Below, piece by piece: positions 32,705 to 44,554 of a stretch of DNA of 64,000 nt. The notes beneath the pieces are model-generated. The model saw only the letters and a list, made by a program, of their open reading frames with translations, made no database searches and was not told the DNA's origin. The position numbers were made by a program, and so were the translations under genes. Origin of the DNA: Trichobilharzia regenti. Lineage: Eukaryota; Platyhelminthes; Trematoda; Strigeidida; Schistosomatidae. The stretch is from assembly GCA_944472135.2 (NCBI GenBank), contig OX235265.1, forward strand, positions 90,552,984 through 90,616,983. Reading direction: 5' to 3'. The stretch's first letter is position 1. Each line of letters opens with the position of its first letter.

Positions 32705-32975
32705 CTCGACCGAGCACTTCCGTACACTCAATCGACGGGAAAATCTAAAAATTTAATTAAATTAACATGACTCTTTGCACAAGAGGTGGCTCTCGTGGCC
32801 CAAGTGGTCTAGTAGATAGCGCTTTGGCGTTCGAAACTATGGGCACTGGGTTCCAGCCTCGGTGGGAACATCATCACTCACTAGGGAAATGCAGGTACAT
32901 CCAGCTGACGAGTCCCAAACAGGATGAAATACGCTTTATCCTGGATTCCACTGCTAGTCACCATCCGCCAATCAA
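32705..32975 (+). repeat. Sm-alpha-like SINE with hammerhead
   Basis: Head GGCCCAAGTGGTCTAGTAGAT, B box GGGTTCCAGCC (one base off), then a hammerhead at 32899-32946: stem I ATCCAG/CTGGAT, CTGACGA, stem II GTCC/GGAT, GAAA, and a longer stem III region (TACGCTTTATC). It is preceded by the end of another unit (GACCGAGCACTTCC). It sits sense in the ITPR intron and would be transcribed with the gene. Confidence 0.82.
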
Positions 32976-33440
32976 ATTGCAAGTGTTACTGTCTATAGTT
33001 TTTAATTGAAATACATCAGACATTTTGTACTTATTCTTAAAAACTGGACTATTTTGAAAATAAGTTGTTCGGGAAATCTTTTATTTTAAATAAGACGAGG
33101 CAGCAACATGGATAAGCTTAAAGGGATATACTTAAATGGTTTAGCCAACCATTTAGTTGACTTGAAACTATTTTCGTGTTTTTCATTATCAGTCTTGATA
33201 GGATACTGTTTTGAGTCTTTCAACTTGTCTAATATTTACAGAAAAGACAATTAATAAGGGTGGAAATTAACAATCAACCATAATAAAGTTTGTTAAGAGA
33301 TACGCATATATCATTCATGGATAATTCAAATAGGTGGAGTTTCCACTGAAGCGATTTTGTCCAGAATGACAATGAAAACCTCACAATTAAGTAGGCTAGC
33401 TTAGAGAATGCAACCGCTTCAAAATCATCCGCCTGAGTAA
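32975..33440. other. ITPR intron, no repeat recognised
   Basis: AT-rich, nothing recognised. Confidence 0.4.
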
Positions 33441-33955
33441 CAAATAATAATAATAATAACAGCTTTATTCCAAACGGTATTTGTGGTACAGGTATGGAAT
33501 TTTCAGCGTGCATTACAGTATATTGCATCTAATTACCTCATAAATTATATAAGATTTTTAAAAATCAAAGATAAATAAATAAAAATAAAATAAATAAGTT
33601 ATAAATAAATAAAATAAATAAAAATTAAAAATTAAGAAAAAAACAGCGTAGAGTATTACATTTTAAACAATGCACCACAGGATTTGAAATATAAAGTTGA
33701 TGTGTGATAGAAGATGAGAACAACAGTGTAATAGTAACGAGGAAAGGAAAACAAACTAATGGGACTATTTGTTAGAGTGCTGCAGTAAGTTGATCGTGTC
33801 ATACCTAACGTATTTCTCATCACATAACAGCTGTGGCAGATATGGTATTGTGTTTTTGTATTTGGTAGTCCTAGCATATAGCCTCCTATAGCTGCTTATA
33901 GTTCTACCAGATGAAATGCAAGGAGATAGATGCGTATAGAGAGGATGCTCTATTA
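33440..33955 (-). pseudogene. CR1-like LINE 3' end
   Basis: On the minus strand: codons for CISSGRT, RLYARTTKYKN and a broken YLPQLLCDE-type end, then the 3' UTR with GCTGAAAATTCCATACCTGT and GGAATAAAGC, closing in an ATT repeat (33447-33465 on plus). The frame is shifted. AAATA repeats (33560-33650) sit inside. Confidence 0.72.
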
Positions 33956-34009
33956 TGTATATGTATATATTTTTATTTTATTTTATTTTTTTTGTTGTAG
34001 CGAAAAAAC

Positions 34010-34195
34010 TGTGTGAAATCACAGTAATTTCGCTACAGCTATGGAATTTTCAGCATATGATATCGGTGGCCCAAATTTATCAGGCTGACCATTGATCTCA
34101 GGTGTGTATCGGCCATGGATCGAACCCATACCATGTGCATGGGGGGTGGGAATCTTGACCGCTGTGCCACCGACGCACAAGCCAGCTCTTGGACC
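34010..34195 (-). repeat. SINE family 3
   Basis: GGAATTTTCAGCATATGATA, TCAGGTGTGTATCGGC, head part GCTGTGCCACCGACGCAC. The tail ends in a TTTTATTTTA run (33968-33990). Confidence 0.75.
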
Positions 34196-34249
34196 GGGAA
34201 TCAAACCTGGGTCTTACAACTGACACGCGGAGATACTTACCAATATATA

Positions 34250-35355
34250 TATGTATATATCACATGAAATAAGTTTAAGTTTTTAGACTTAAAAAATCTA
34301 ATTCAAGAGTTAATTCTTTTTCAAAAGTTGTACTTTTTCAAACTACGATCATTTCAGAAATAAAAAGAAAAACCTGAAATCTGTGTTTCAGATGAGGACA
34401 ATTTCATGTTCAGATTGGCTTTCCTTCATCAGTAAAGGAACATCTGTTTTTATCTCTAGGCGGGTTGTAATTAGGTCATGAGTGAAGTTATAAAAAATAA
34501 ACAGGGAAATAAATCACAAACTACGAAGAAATAATGAAATACTTAAAAAAATAATTGATTCAATCTGCTTCAACTCAGTGTGTTTTTATTTTCCTTCAGT
34601 TTTTTGAATGTCATTTCAGCAGACATCATTCTTTAATTAATTTGCTGGTCAATTCCAGTTGGCGATCTTCAAAATTCTTTCCAGAAACATTTATGGCTGT
34701 TATTAGATTTATAGATAAAAATATGGTTTCAAAATGTTTTACTGATAAAATCTTCCAAATTCACAAACTAACTAACGAACTAACTAACTAACTACGTCAA
34801 TGTCTGTATTCGCAAGCTACTGCTTAACTGAAACATTTTGAACCTAATGCCCTTTGTGAAAAAGCAATAAGAATTCTTGGAATAGAATAAGACGGATCCA
34901 CCATTTATTTTGTCAGCTGTATACAAGCTAACTGATGAAACTTTAGTGCCTCTGATTGAAGTTTAAGGTAGTTTAATTCATTGGAGATAAATAGTGAAAT
35001 AATATTTATGGATGACTAGGTCATACGGATGACTCGAAATATTAACTTAGCAAAATGTAGACAAATCGAAATCTACATTAGATAAAAGATGATATTATCA
35101 ATTAAGGTTGAAAAACCGCCTTGCCAAATCAGAGAAAAAATTAAAATAGCTATTTTCAATATATACAAATCAACTTTTAACTATATGACAGACAGTGGAT
35201 GTGTGGATTTCAGGAGGGATGAGCTTAATCTTCTGCTTATTATGTTGAATAGATTCAACATGTTCACCTGAGATGTCCTGTGTGTCAATCAGATGTCTTC
35301 TGACGCAGCTTTTCACTTATTAAGTACCTCTTATTCATGTCAAGAAAATCTAACG
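34250..35355. other. ITPR intron, no repeat recognised
   Basis: AT-rich, with ACTAACTAACTAAC at 34768-34792. Short frames lack motifs. Confidence 0.45.
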
Positions 35356-35359
35356 TAGG

Positions 35360-35635
35360 ATTTAATTATGAGTTGATATTGGCTGGAGAACCATTGGAAA
35401 ACCACCTAGGAGTACTGGACAGCTGTTTTGTCCTAGTTCTGGACTCTTCTGCAGTACGCACCCATCGAGGTTCGAACCGAAGACATTCTGGTTACAAGGC
35501 TAGTGGGCTCGTATACCATTAAGCTACTGGGACCCGATCCAATGGCCAACCCATGAATTCTAACTTCTGGCAGTTCACGACATACCGCGACCCTAGCCAG
35601 TGTCTTCGGCGAGTATTCATCCTCACACCCGACCT
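35360..35635 (-). repeat. SINE family 2, inverted member of a pair
   Basis: GTTGATATTGGCTGGAGAAC, GAGTACTGGACAGCTGTTTT, B-box region GAGGTTCGAACCG, A-box side ACCATTAAGCTACTGGGACC. Its partner follows on the plus strand. Confidence 0.78.
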
Positions 35636-35644
35636 GCTACACCC

Positions 35645-35890
35645 TACTAGTCACTGTCGTGAATTGGTAGCAGTTAGAATTCATGGGCCATTGGATCGGA
35701 TCTCAGTGGCCTAATGGTATACGAGCTCACCTTGTGATCAGAAGGTCTTGGATTCGAAACCCGCATTGTGGGTGCGTACTGATGAAGAGTCCCAAACTAG
35801 GACCAGTGAAACAGCGGTCTAGTACTCCTAGGTGGTTTTTCAATGGTTCTCTAACCAATGTCAGCTCATGATGAAATCCTGTAACCAATC
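35645..35890 (+). repeat. SINE family 2
   Basis: Head CTCAGTGGCCTAATGGTATA, B box GGATTCGAAACCC, then GTACTGATGAAGAGTCCC, CCAGTGAAACAGCGGTCTAG. It carries CTGATGA and GAAA, but CAGT is inserted before GAAA. Confidence 0.8.
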
Positions 35891-36280
35891 AGTCTAATCC
35901 GTACAAATCAACACTGGAAATCTAAGGTAGGCCTTTCTTTCTGTCCTTCAGGTGTATCTGTTTCGGTATGTAAATATATGTGTAAATGCATATATTTTTA
36001 GCTGGTAAGTCGGCGAAGAGTATCTGTTGTCTTTGATTGAAATAAACAATAGTGTGTTCAATAAATAGGAATCAATCTAACCTGGGAAAATGCATTAAGC
36101 AGTCATTTCTGAAGTTTATTCTCAGTTATACCAGTATCACTGTTACCTAAAAAATTGGAGAGGGATGAAAACAGCCTTGGTACTTAGTTTTTCTCTTATC
36201 TCCCCTAATTTATATGCTTTCGTATAGTGTTGCCACCTTTACTCCACACATAATTTCTGAGAAACTTTGATCACATTACA
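35890..36280. other. ITPR intron, no repeat recognised
   Basis: AT-rich, nothing recognised. Confidence 0.4.
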
Positions 36281-36329
36281 GATACTGGTACAACGATATT
36301 TGAATAAGGCAAGAGCAACAATTTGTGCT

Positions 36330-36545
36330 TGTGTCAGTGGCTTGCCTGTAGGATGCTCGTCAACCATGCCTCATGTGGTTCAGAGTCGAATTACAGGCCG
36401 ATGCACTCCTAAATCTTGCTAAGCCAGGAATAAGACCGGTAGAGAGGGAAAGTTGGGCATGAGGCTAGCGATCCCACCCCGTAAAAGTAAAATCACTACT
36501 ATTGAATCTTCAAAGCTCTGACTTGAAGCCTTATGTTCCACAGGT
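36330..36545 (+). repeat. SINE family 5 (two copies in window)
   Basis: AGGATGCTCGTCAACCATGC, CGATGCACTCCTAAATC, GTAAGACCGGT-type motif (AATAAGACCGGTAGAG), GAAGCCTTATG. The order matches 44815-45030. A degraded tRNA-like head is possible. Confidence 0.6.
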
Positions 36546-36819
36546 GACGCAATGGAATTAAAAAAGAATCATTTTTATTTCGTTGACTACTCATCATCTG
36601 TTTACGATCTAAAGATATTATTCAGTTTATGTGGAGAAAGAATCTTAACACTTGTAATATTTTACATTTTTTGTAACTTATTATTTCGAGTTATCTTTAT
36701 ACCATGACCGTTCTTAACTATTGTTCCACACTTAATATTCAATGAACAAACGTTCGGTAGCATTTGTAGTTGTGATTATATACACCAAACTGAACATTAG
36801 ACAAATTGGGAAAAATGAT

Positions 36820-37450
36820 AGTACAGACTTCATGAATTTATTGGCTGCACAGAAGGCCAGAGCAGTAATACTGGCTGGGCGAATGTCAATAGCCTCTGCT
36901 GTTCGAAGTTATCGATACGTGAATGCTTTCGGCAGTTTATTTGATAACCTATAGGTGATAGAGATCGATTCTTCAATGCTGGCCTTATGACCGATGTATT
37001 TAGCCACATTGATAAGTGTTCCCTAGCAAGAAAACTTCAGTTCCTAGAACAACGGACCACATAACTAGCTCCACTACTAGAGCAAATGAATTGGTTGATA
37101 CAATTAGAACTGGCTGGTCTAGGTACTTCACCTGCAATCGGAGAATAACCGTCATTCATGTAAAAAATAAAACTTGTAGTTTCCAGCATTGAAAGTCCTT
37201 AGAACTGATTTTCTTAACGTCTTCGTAATAATTTCGCTAGGTATATCATCCTTGAATTGAAGTCGTTCGCATAAAGCCTTCTTGTTTATGGATAGTGAAT
37301 AGTCCTTTTCAACTTTCTTAGTCATATGTTTCCAGGTGAATTTGTCTGGATAGCTATTTTCAACCAAGGTATCATATACAATCCTTAGTTCATCTTCAAT
37401 TACCTCTTCTAAGCATATAGTTCCAACCCTGCAGCTTAGTGTTCTCATTA
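36820..37450 (-). pseudogene. PLE linker and endonuclease remnant
   Basis: The minus frame (37152-37448) reads RTLSCRVGTICLEEVIEDEL, RIVYDTLVENSYPDKFTWK, HMTKKVEKDYSLSINKKAL and TKTLRKSVLRTF, close to the 53.5-53.7 kb copy in order. Further down, a broken endonuclease end (LSNKLPKAF, LRTAEAIDI) is readable to 36840. The GIY-YIG core near 37080-37130 is degraded. Its plus-strand shadow frame at 36742 is not a gene. Confidence 0.75.
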
Positions 37451-37574
37451 AGTTCTTATTGTGCCGAAGACAAACAAAGCCATGTACTTTTCGTAAGGAT
37501 ATTTCCCCTTATACTACCTACCACCTAGTTAACTGCTATATTTTATTACTAGGGTTTTTATGCAGCCGGCTTTT

Positions 37575-38660
37575 AAGATAAGATAATACCTTTATTCCAC
37601 ATCAGTACTTGTGATACAGAATGGAATTCTCAGCATTTTCCTACAATATTGCATCCAGTTAGTACATTAACAATAAATAAAGTTCTACATAGATTAAAGT
37701 TATCTCAGTCAGTTTTGACAACAACATATTAGCATGTCGGTAGCAAAGCCAAAATTTAAACAGAGTGTTTGAAGGTGTTAGAAAAGTAGATACTACTAGC
37801 ATATTTACTGGCGTAAGCGATAGCAAAATGGTCGAGATATACAGAGTGTGAAAGAACGAACAAGAATGTTTTAAGTAGAGTTTGTAAGGAAGAGAGAAAC
37901 AAAACAGCACATAACAAAAATGAATACAGAATGAAAAAAGGTGGAGAGAAAACGTTGTGCCTGTAAATGATGTGAGTTGGAAAGACGAGATCCATTTGTT
38001 CTACTGACTATTTAATAAGTTAAAGGTTTCCCGCCTAACGCTTTCTTTATCGCACAGAACTCGAGCTAGGTAGGGTGTGGATGAGTTTTTGTACTTACCA
38101 GTGCGGGCATATAGTTTCCTATATAGGCTTCTGGTTTTCCCTGAAGAGATACAAGGGGAGAGTTGTGAATGTAGAGGGTGTTGTGAGTCAGATAAAATGG
38201 ATTGTGCCCATTTTTCACATGAGTCCACGTGCCTGTCGACCAGAATATTAACAAGCTGGCTAAATGGCGAACTGCTTACCCTGCTGACAACCTTTAACAT
38301 CCTACGTAATAAGGTATAGTCTTTCTTCAATAGCCCAGGAAAGACTAAGGGGGAACAATAGAGGATAATAGGCAGAATACGGGAGTTAACAAATTGTAGT
38401 AGTAAGGGTTAGGTTACACCAGGAAGTCTTAACTTCTTGATGTAGAAGGTAAGGCGGAATATTTTCTTAGAAATCATCAAGATATGATGAGACGACCAGG
38501 AAAGATCAGCAGATACAATGACGCCTAGGTATTTAATTTCTGACTTGGTTTCAATTTCAGTGCCATCTTTGTTGCACACCTCGTGAGTGCTAACCAGTTT
38601 GTTTAGGCTTAAGGATACGGACAAAATGAACAATGGGCTCGTTGTATCCTGCACTAAGTA
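37575..38660 (-). pseudogene. CR1-like LINE, 3' RT end and 3' UTR
   Basis: On the minus strand: NKLVSTHEVCNKDGTEIETK, KYLGVIVSADLSWSSH, IFRLTFYIKKLRLPGVT, a gap with stops (38330-38409), then KKDYTLLRRMLKVVSR, LSPCISSGKTRSLYRK, NSSTPYLARVLCDKESVRRE. It aligns block for block with the C-terminal 200 residues of the intact ORF at 16005-18815, but belongs to a distinct subfamily. The 3' UTR runs to 37578 and closes TTATCTTATCTTA. The RT core is absent (5' truncation near 38660). Confidence 0.85.
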
Positions 38661-38845
38661 TTATTGTTGGCGATTGCTCTATTCACATTTATAATGAGGG
38701 AGGTTGCTACATGACGTCATAGTCTTTTCATGCTATGCAGTAAAAAATATTTCTACCCAGTTTTTACTTTTCTATTATCGAGTTCAAGTCTTTTAGTTCA
38801 TAAATGATACTTTAGTAAGTTTGATTAATGACATCGTGACGAAAA

Positions 38846-38848
<3 letters not shown>

Positions 38849-38907
<59 letters not shown>
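38849..38907 (+). repeat. (TC)n(TA)n microsatellite
   Basis: A TC run of about 13 units passes directly into about 14 TA units. Confidence 0.95.
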
Positions 38908-38909
<2 letters not shown>

Positions 38910-39074
38910 GTCAAGGAAATTATGAATTTATCATTATGACATAGGATATGAAAAGTTAAACTGATTTTCTTTTCCTTCATTTCATTAATGACGTTTCTTT
39001 TGAATAGGAAATTTAAACAGAGAGATAATTTCAAAATAATATATATCACGATTGTCTAGTGTTGGTTTGCAGAG

Positions 39075-39600
39075 ATTTGATTTGTAACGGAGGTGATCAC
39101 GAGCTGGCATCCGTAAGAGAACTACTGGAAAACCTGGGGGGTGGAGTACTGGACAGCTATTTCATCTTAGTTTGGGACTTGTCATCAGCCTGTGCCCAAT
39201 GCCAGGGTTTGAACTCAGGACCTTCCCTTGAGCTGGTAGACCATTCAGCTAATCTGCCTGATTCAATGACCCACGAATTCCAACCTCTGTCAATTGGTGA
39301 TACGTGCAGCGCAACTGCCAGCCGTTGTCAAAGGAAAATAACTGTCCAACGTGTCCAACCTGTTGGACCACACTGGTTGAGAGTTCTCACTATGCCCTCA
39401 GGTAACTTCCTGCATAGGACAGTCGCTTGTGAGCATCAGGTAGATATTCCAGTGTTGGTTTTCAGGGAACTGAGTGGTTACATGGCTGATCAATCCCAAC
39501 GGTTGAGTTCTATGAAGAGTCACAAACTAGAACGAAACAGCTGTCCAGTCCTACCAGCTGGTGTACCAATGCTTCTCTAACTGATATCAATTCCTAAGGT
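39075..39600. repeat. SINE family 2 pair, decayed
   Basis: Minus part (39095-39310: GAGTACTGGACAGCTATTTC, B-box side GGGTTTGAACTC) and plus part (39430-39595: GAGTCACAAACTAGAACGAA, CAGCTGTCCAGTCC). The 173-codon frame through them is not a gene. Confidence 0.65.
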
Positions 39601-39870
39601 AACCTGCAACAAATCACTGTTTTATGTAAACAGTACTCACTAGGTAGAAAGAGAATCATGACAAGTATATTTTGTGGCTGAAAGATAAGAAAACAGTGTA
39701 TTTATACTGATACCTTTTAAAACAGTGTAAAAAAATTGGATTAACTCATTTACCGTGCTCCTTCTATTATTATTAGTCTAGATTTTCGATTGATTTTCCA
39801 CCTTAAATACTTTCTTCTCATGCTCCAATGAAACTCTTGATAATACCAATATATTAGCTACTAAATGATA
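39600..39870. other. ITPR intron, no repeat recognised
   Basis: AT-rich, nothing recognised. Confidence 0.4.
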
Positions 39871-39874
39871 TAAA

Positions 39875-40800
39875 GTCTGTCTGTCTGGCCGTCTGTTTTC
39901 GACATAGATTTTTGCACCAATGTGCAGCAGTTCGAGTCACCACACTCTATGTAGCACACAACGCAAAAGAAGAAAGTAGAAGGAATACATAATAGAGACA
40001 GTAAACAGAGGTGTGAGACGAAGGAATAGTAATAACGAAGATCGATATAGTTTCATTTGAAATCATAAGTCACAAGGAGTAGATGCATCTCCGACAGCCA
40101 GCCAGTGAGAACGATCACTTTGAGCCACATCATCAACCGTCTTCAGCCATTAGTATTGACTGTCCCGACGACCCTAACCAGTCAGAAGGCCTACGCCTCC
40201 CTACGTGGATTAAACTAACTGTTGTGGATTTGATTGACTGATAAAGCCGTGTTTTGGTTTGACCACCACTGACCCTTTTCCAACCGGATTCTATGTCAGC
40301 TAACATGACCCACTGTCAAGGAAGGCGATAGCTAGACAGATATGTGTAATAAATGTCCTAACCACCTCAGTCTATATAACTTCACAGCCTCGTCTATTGA
40401 TAACCCCTACTCACCTAGCACTCGACTGATGCCTCACCTCAATATTGCTCACCTTATTGTACCACTTCACACGGGAGATAGAATGCAGGCACCTTTGGTT
40501 GAGAACAGCTAATATTTTCATGTCTTCGTTTCTAAATGGCCAGGTCTCACAGCCATAAAGGAGGAGAGAGAGGACTGCTGAGCAGTACACTCGCCCTTTT
40601 GCCGATATCTACTTATCACGTCTACACCAGAGACGGCATAAACAGGCATCTGCGAAACTAGCGCTGTGTATCCGTACTGAGATTTCGGCAGAGATCGACC
40701 CGTTGGCGTTGGGTGATGCAACTTCCCTGATAAGCGAAGCTGTCAACACACTCAACCACTTCACTCCCTATTTCTAAACTAGGAGTCAATGTAGTTCATC
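39875..40800 (-). pseudogene. RTE LINE, subfamily B, 3' half of RT
   Basis: On the minus strand: EVSQ-type joint, the MAVRPGHLETKT codons, the CLRNI and RRRVLG region (40390-40460), RLRWLGH region (40370), GGQTK, GWSSGRQY-type shifted GWGPRD region (40160-40200), and the same 3' UTR as 10.6 and 15.1 kb (GTGCTACATAGAGTGTGG). There are many frameshifts. Confidence 0.72.
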
Positions 40801-41029
40801 AACACATCATTGATATGAAATATACACTCACCAAAATTTTGACATGGGCTAAAACGAAAATGATGGTCACTTCTATTATTATTTTCCTGACTTCCGAATG
40901 TAACACAGGGGTTCATCAGTAAATATACATTTCACCATGTTATATGAGGTCCTTTTAGGCTGACTTTCGTTTCCTCCTCCATATTACACTTAAATCTACG
41001 TCCAAATCGTCATTTTACATTCATGTTCA

Positions 41030-41600
41030 ATTCGGTAGTCTGTATTACACGAGAAGTCACTCAATGGGTTTCCCCAGTGTCTGTCGGATCCATTTTTATT
41101 TCATGTGTTGGAAGGTAGGTTCTTGGTTGGTTTGTTGGCTGAGAGGCTTCCTTTCTTCTTCTTTTTCTTATTTTTGGTCATCTACATTTAAGTGTCGACA
41201 GAAGACAGCTGTTGATGAAAGTCTACAGTAAGTAGCCTTTCGGAAATGCTTTCGATGACACATCTGCCAACTGTTTGGGTCATGCAGAATCAATGATGTG
41301 AAAATTTTGATCCTAGTCCTCATTCTGAATGTCCTAGTTTTCCACACTAACTACAAATTAATGAAGATCTGTGTTGCTCAACGGATCGTGGTTGACTTTG
41401 GAAATCTTCATTTGTGCTGCTAGCTGTAGCTGAAACGATGCTGTGTAGGCCACTGAAGGAAGTGAAGTCATCAGCCATTCAGATTAATAACTTGTAGGTC
41501 CTGGGTTCTTTTTCTGGTAACATCTAGGTGAAAACTGATGAAGAGTCCCAAACTGGGATTTTAAAAGGTTTTTTTTAAACAGAAATCAATCCATGATCCA
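41030..41600. pseudogene. RTE remnant (minus) and SINE family 2 scrap (plus)
   Basis: 41040-41450 resembles the decayed SR2-like minus copies (TTCTTGGTTGGTTTGTTGGC, AAGACAGCTGTTGATGAAAG). 41460-41600 has family 2 plus-strand words (CTGATGAAGAGTCCCAAACT). Both are weak. Confidence 0.45.
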
Positions 41601-41695
41601 ACTGCAAACCAATCAAATCTCTCAAAAAATTGATGCTTATCCTTCGATTTACTTATCACCATTTTCTCTCTCTCTCTCTCTGTGTCTCACTTCAG

Positions 41696-41856
41696 GTCTT
41701 CATCGTTCAGCCTTTGATCATTCTAATACAAGTTTTGATGAACATGTGGAAATTGATCATAATGTATGGCATTATGTTTATTTTATAATATATTTAAAAA
41801 CTAAACCAATTCATGAATTAACCAGTCAAGAAATATACATAAATAAGATGGTGAAA
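41696..41856 (+). CDS. ITPR: IP3 receptor, second half of zinc linker
   Basis: The next exon of the receptor begins with two bases that complete the split Gly codon. It continues LHRSAFDHSNTSFDEHVE and then IDHNVWHY, VYFIIYLKTK, and ends INKMVK. Animal IP3 receptors have the same block, with a conserved H-x4-H before NxWHY; these histidines pair with CxxC of the previous exon to bind zinc. The acceptor is a TC-rich tract ending TTCAG at 41695. The donor is aaa|GTAAGT at 41857, in phase 0. An in-frame ORF starting at 41593 includes intronic bases and its Met is not a real start. The intron before this exon is about 10.0 kb and is full of PLE, LINE, RTE and SINE copies. Confidence 0.92.
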
Positions 41857-42279
41857 GTAAGTCAATTGTAGTGGTGTACTTTTTTTTCATAGTCTTGTTA
41901 TTTTCTGCTGTGATATGATGATTAAGGGCTTTTATTTTAAAACAGAAGATAATTTTGATTGATGTGTTATTCTTTCATAGAGGAAGATTTCGACCTTTCT
42001 TGTTTCCCTTTACTTCAATAAGTTTTGTTTTGTTTTGTGCGAAATGTAATTAAATACTGCTAAGACTGGATATTGTATTGGATTTGTTTATTTATTTAAT
42101 TTGATTGACTTTGTTATTGTTGTTATCTTTGTGATTTTGCCTTCATTAATTGAGGTCACTTTTTTGTGAAATGACCTGCTGGAATGATTATTTCAGTGTC
42201 AGTCTAAGTTGAAGTCTTAGATTATTGATTTAGTGTTATTAGTTGTAGTGGCAGTAGGAAGCAAGCACTGAAATTCATA

Positions 42280-42530
42280 GTGTTATGTTAGCTGAATGTT
42301 GATATTTCTGTTATGGTTTTCTGGTCAGGTGAGATCTTACAGTGAGTTGTCATCTGAAGTGGTGACAGCTAGTGGAGTCCAACAGGGATGCTCACTATTC
42401 CCATTTCTATTCAATTTCAGCATAGATGTACTAATGAAATTAGCCCTAACTGCTGACTTCAGCTACTTAGGGATTGATCGATTTGTTACCAGGGAATAAT
42501 CTCGTTGATTTAGAATATGCAGATGATATA
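42280..42530 (+). pseudogene. RTE LINE, RT core, 5' half of a split copy
   Basis: Reads SGQVRSYSELSSEVVTASGV, QQGCSLFPFLFNFSIDVLMK, then LVDLEYADDI with a frameshift before it: RT motif 4/5 with the catalytic YADD. The copy is cut at 42530 by a PLE insertion and continues at 43063 with LLGEDAD. Confidence 0.85.
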
Positions 42531-43054
42531 CTCCCTTATGGGTAAATTTTGTTTTGATAAAGTCTTACAGTGTTATACAGTAATGTTTACTGATGACCAG
42601 GTTTCGAGCACAATTTATCACTGCTCATAATCATATTAAGGTAATCACACGACTTCCTAACTTCATTTATATAGTTCCATTGTTTTTCTCTTGATTTTCA
42701 CTTGATTTGATTGGTAATAGTATTTTCCATATTTCACGTATGAGTGACCAGTCATTCCTATTGCATGTATTGGGTGTAGACTCGATGAACAAGGATTCAG
42801 TAATCAACCTCTCTCTCCACCTATCTAGATTACTTTTTAGAATTTTAACCCTCTCCCACTCTATTGTGTGGTTGTGTGTTAGCGCATGCATTGCAATTGC
42901 TGAGCTTTTTTCTAAATTACTTATCTTCTCGGGGTCAGCCATTCTTGCCTTAGCTAAATTCCTATGCTCTGACAATCTGACTACCCCTGACCTACTAGTT
43001 TGACCTATGTAGTTGACCTCCCAGTCATTGCATGGTATTTTGTAAATAAATAAT
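42531..43054 (-). mobile_element. PLE (second lineage) inserted in RTE, with 8-bp duplication
   Basis: The minus strand reads CNDWEVNYIGQTSR (GIY-YIG core without the CxC insert), LSEHRNLAKARMADPEKI, SAIAMHALTHNHTIEW, RWRERLITESLFIESTPNTC, and then a terminal region (42540-42660) that recurs at 62740-62830. ATGATATA flanks it at 42523-42530 and 43055-43062. Only the endonuclease and 3' end inserted. Confidence 0.88.
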
Positions 43055-44080
43055 ATGATATAGTCCTTCTAGGCGAAGACGCTGACATAATGCAAAGTCT
43101 TCTGAAAACTTTGAGCTGCAATCTGAGAATGCTTTGCATGAGATTTTCTTCTGTCAGATGTAAGATGATGCTACAGGACTGGGAAAGTGAAGTGGTAGGG
43201 CGTGTTGACCACTTAACTTATTTGAGAAGTTGCATCAGCCAAAGCCAACAAATTTATAGCTGAGAAAGCCTAAGCGCAGATACAGAAGGCTCGTTTCGCA
43301 TATGCCAATTTACACCATCTGTGGCTTAGAAACTGTACCAAAGGGCGTGTATAATGCTCAACGGTATACCGCTCCGTCCTTCTTTCTGGTTGTGAGTGAA
43401 ACATGGCCATTGGAAGTAGAAGACATGATAAGGCTAGCTGTCTTTGATCATAGGTGCCTGAGTTCTACCTGTCATAAGAAGTGGTAAAATAGGGTGAGCA
43501 ATATTGAGGTGAGGCATCAGTCGAGTAAAAGGTAAGTAGGGGAAATCAATAGACGAGGCTGTGAAGTTATATAGACTGAGATGGTTAGGACACTTATTAC
43601 ACATACCTGTCTAGCTATCGCCTTCCTTGACAGTGGGCAACGTTAGCTGACATAGAATCCGGTTGGAAAAGGGTCAGTGGTGGTCAAACCAAAACACGGC
43701 TTTATCAGTCAATCAAATCCACAACAGTTAGTTTAATCCACGTAGGGAGGCGTAGGCCTTCTGACTGGTTAGGGTCGTCGGGACAGTCAATACTAATGGC
43801 TGAAGACGGTTGATGATGTGGCTCAAAGTGATCGTTCTCACTGGCTGGCTGTCGGAGATGCATCCACTTCTTGTGACTTATAATAGCCAATAAAACTATA
43901 TTGTTCTTTCATATCACTATTCTTTTGCCTCACACCTCTGTTTACTGTCTCTATTTTGAATTTCTTTTTACATGCTTCTCTTGCTTCGTGGACTACATGG
44001 AGGGAGAGTGGCGACTCGAACTGCTGCACATAGGTGCAAAGTTCTATGTTGAAACCAGTCAGTCAGTCAATCAGTGGCTT
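43055..44080 (+). pseudogene. RTE LINE, subfamily B, 3' half of the split copy
   Basis: Continues the copy: LLGEDAD, MRFSS, SEVVGRVDHLTYLRSCIS, PLEVEDMIRLAVFDHRCL, RLRWLGH-region and RGGQTKTRLY-type blocks, the region for GWGPRD (43770), and the 3' UTR to the CATGGAGGGAGAGTGGCG block. Frames are broken several times. Confidence 0.82.
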
Positions 44081-44234
44081 TCTTGCAGTTAGAGAACTCA
44101 TGGACTTTTTGAATCCCAGACCATTTTCCATTTAGTGTATATCAGAAATGGTTTTTGAAATTCTTCTATACTTAATTTTTTATGTATTAAGTATTGATTT
44201 TTGGGAGAAAATCATTTCAATGAATAAATAAATA

Positions 44235-44490
44235 CAATACCCATCTTTTTGGATTGACGACAGAGTCCAAGAGGTGTATCGTCACATCCGTGAAACATGA
44301 ACCGGGTGTACCTGCAGTCTCCAGTGAGTGCAGTATTCGAAGACGGAACTTTTCATTTCAAACGTCAAACTGTTAGCGAATGAACTAATAGCGTCACGAG
44401 ACTCTACTGTTTTGATGGCACATCCAGTTGATGAGTCTTGAACAGGACAAAATGCCGATCCTTAGCTGCATCGCTTATCACTATCCAAAA
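44235..44490 (+). repeat. Sm-alpha-like SINE, decayed
   Basis: GCACATCCAGTTGATGAGTC, TTGAACAGGACAAAATGCCG: stem I and stem II remnants are visible, but the core reads TTGATGA and CAAAA instead of CTGATGA and GAAA. Confidence 0.55.
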
Positions 44491-44554
44491 ACCAATATTA
44501 ATTTTAGTCTCTCAATCCAAAAATCTACCTCAAACGACTTTGGCAATATGAATA

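Noticed and set aside
36742..36954. Plus-strand frame of 70 codons
   Set aside because: It is the antisense of a PLE endonuclease end (minus strand reads LSNKLPKAF and RTAEAIDI).
39059..39580. 173-codon plus-strand ORF
   Set aside because: It runs through two oppositely oriented SINE family 2 units; composition and words are those of the SINE.
42580..42650. CTGATGA in the second PLE lineage as a hammerhead
   Set aside because: No GAAA follows on the same strand at a usable distance.
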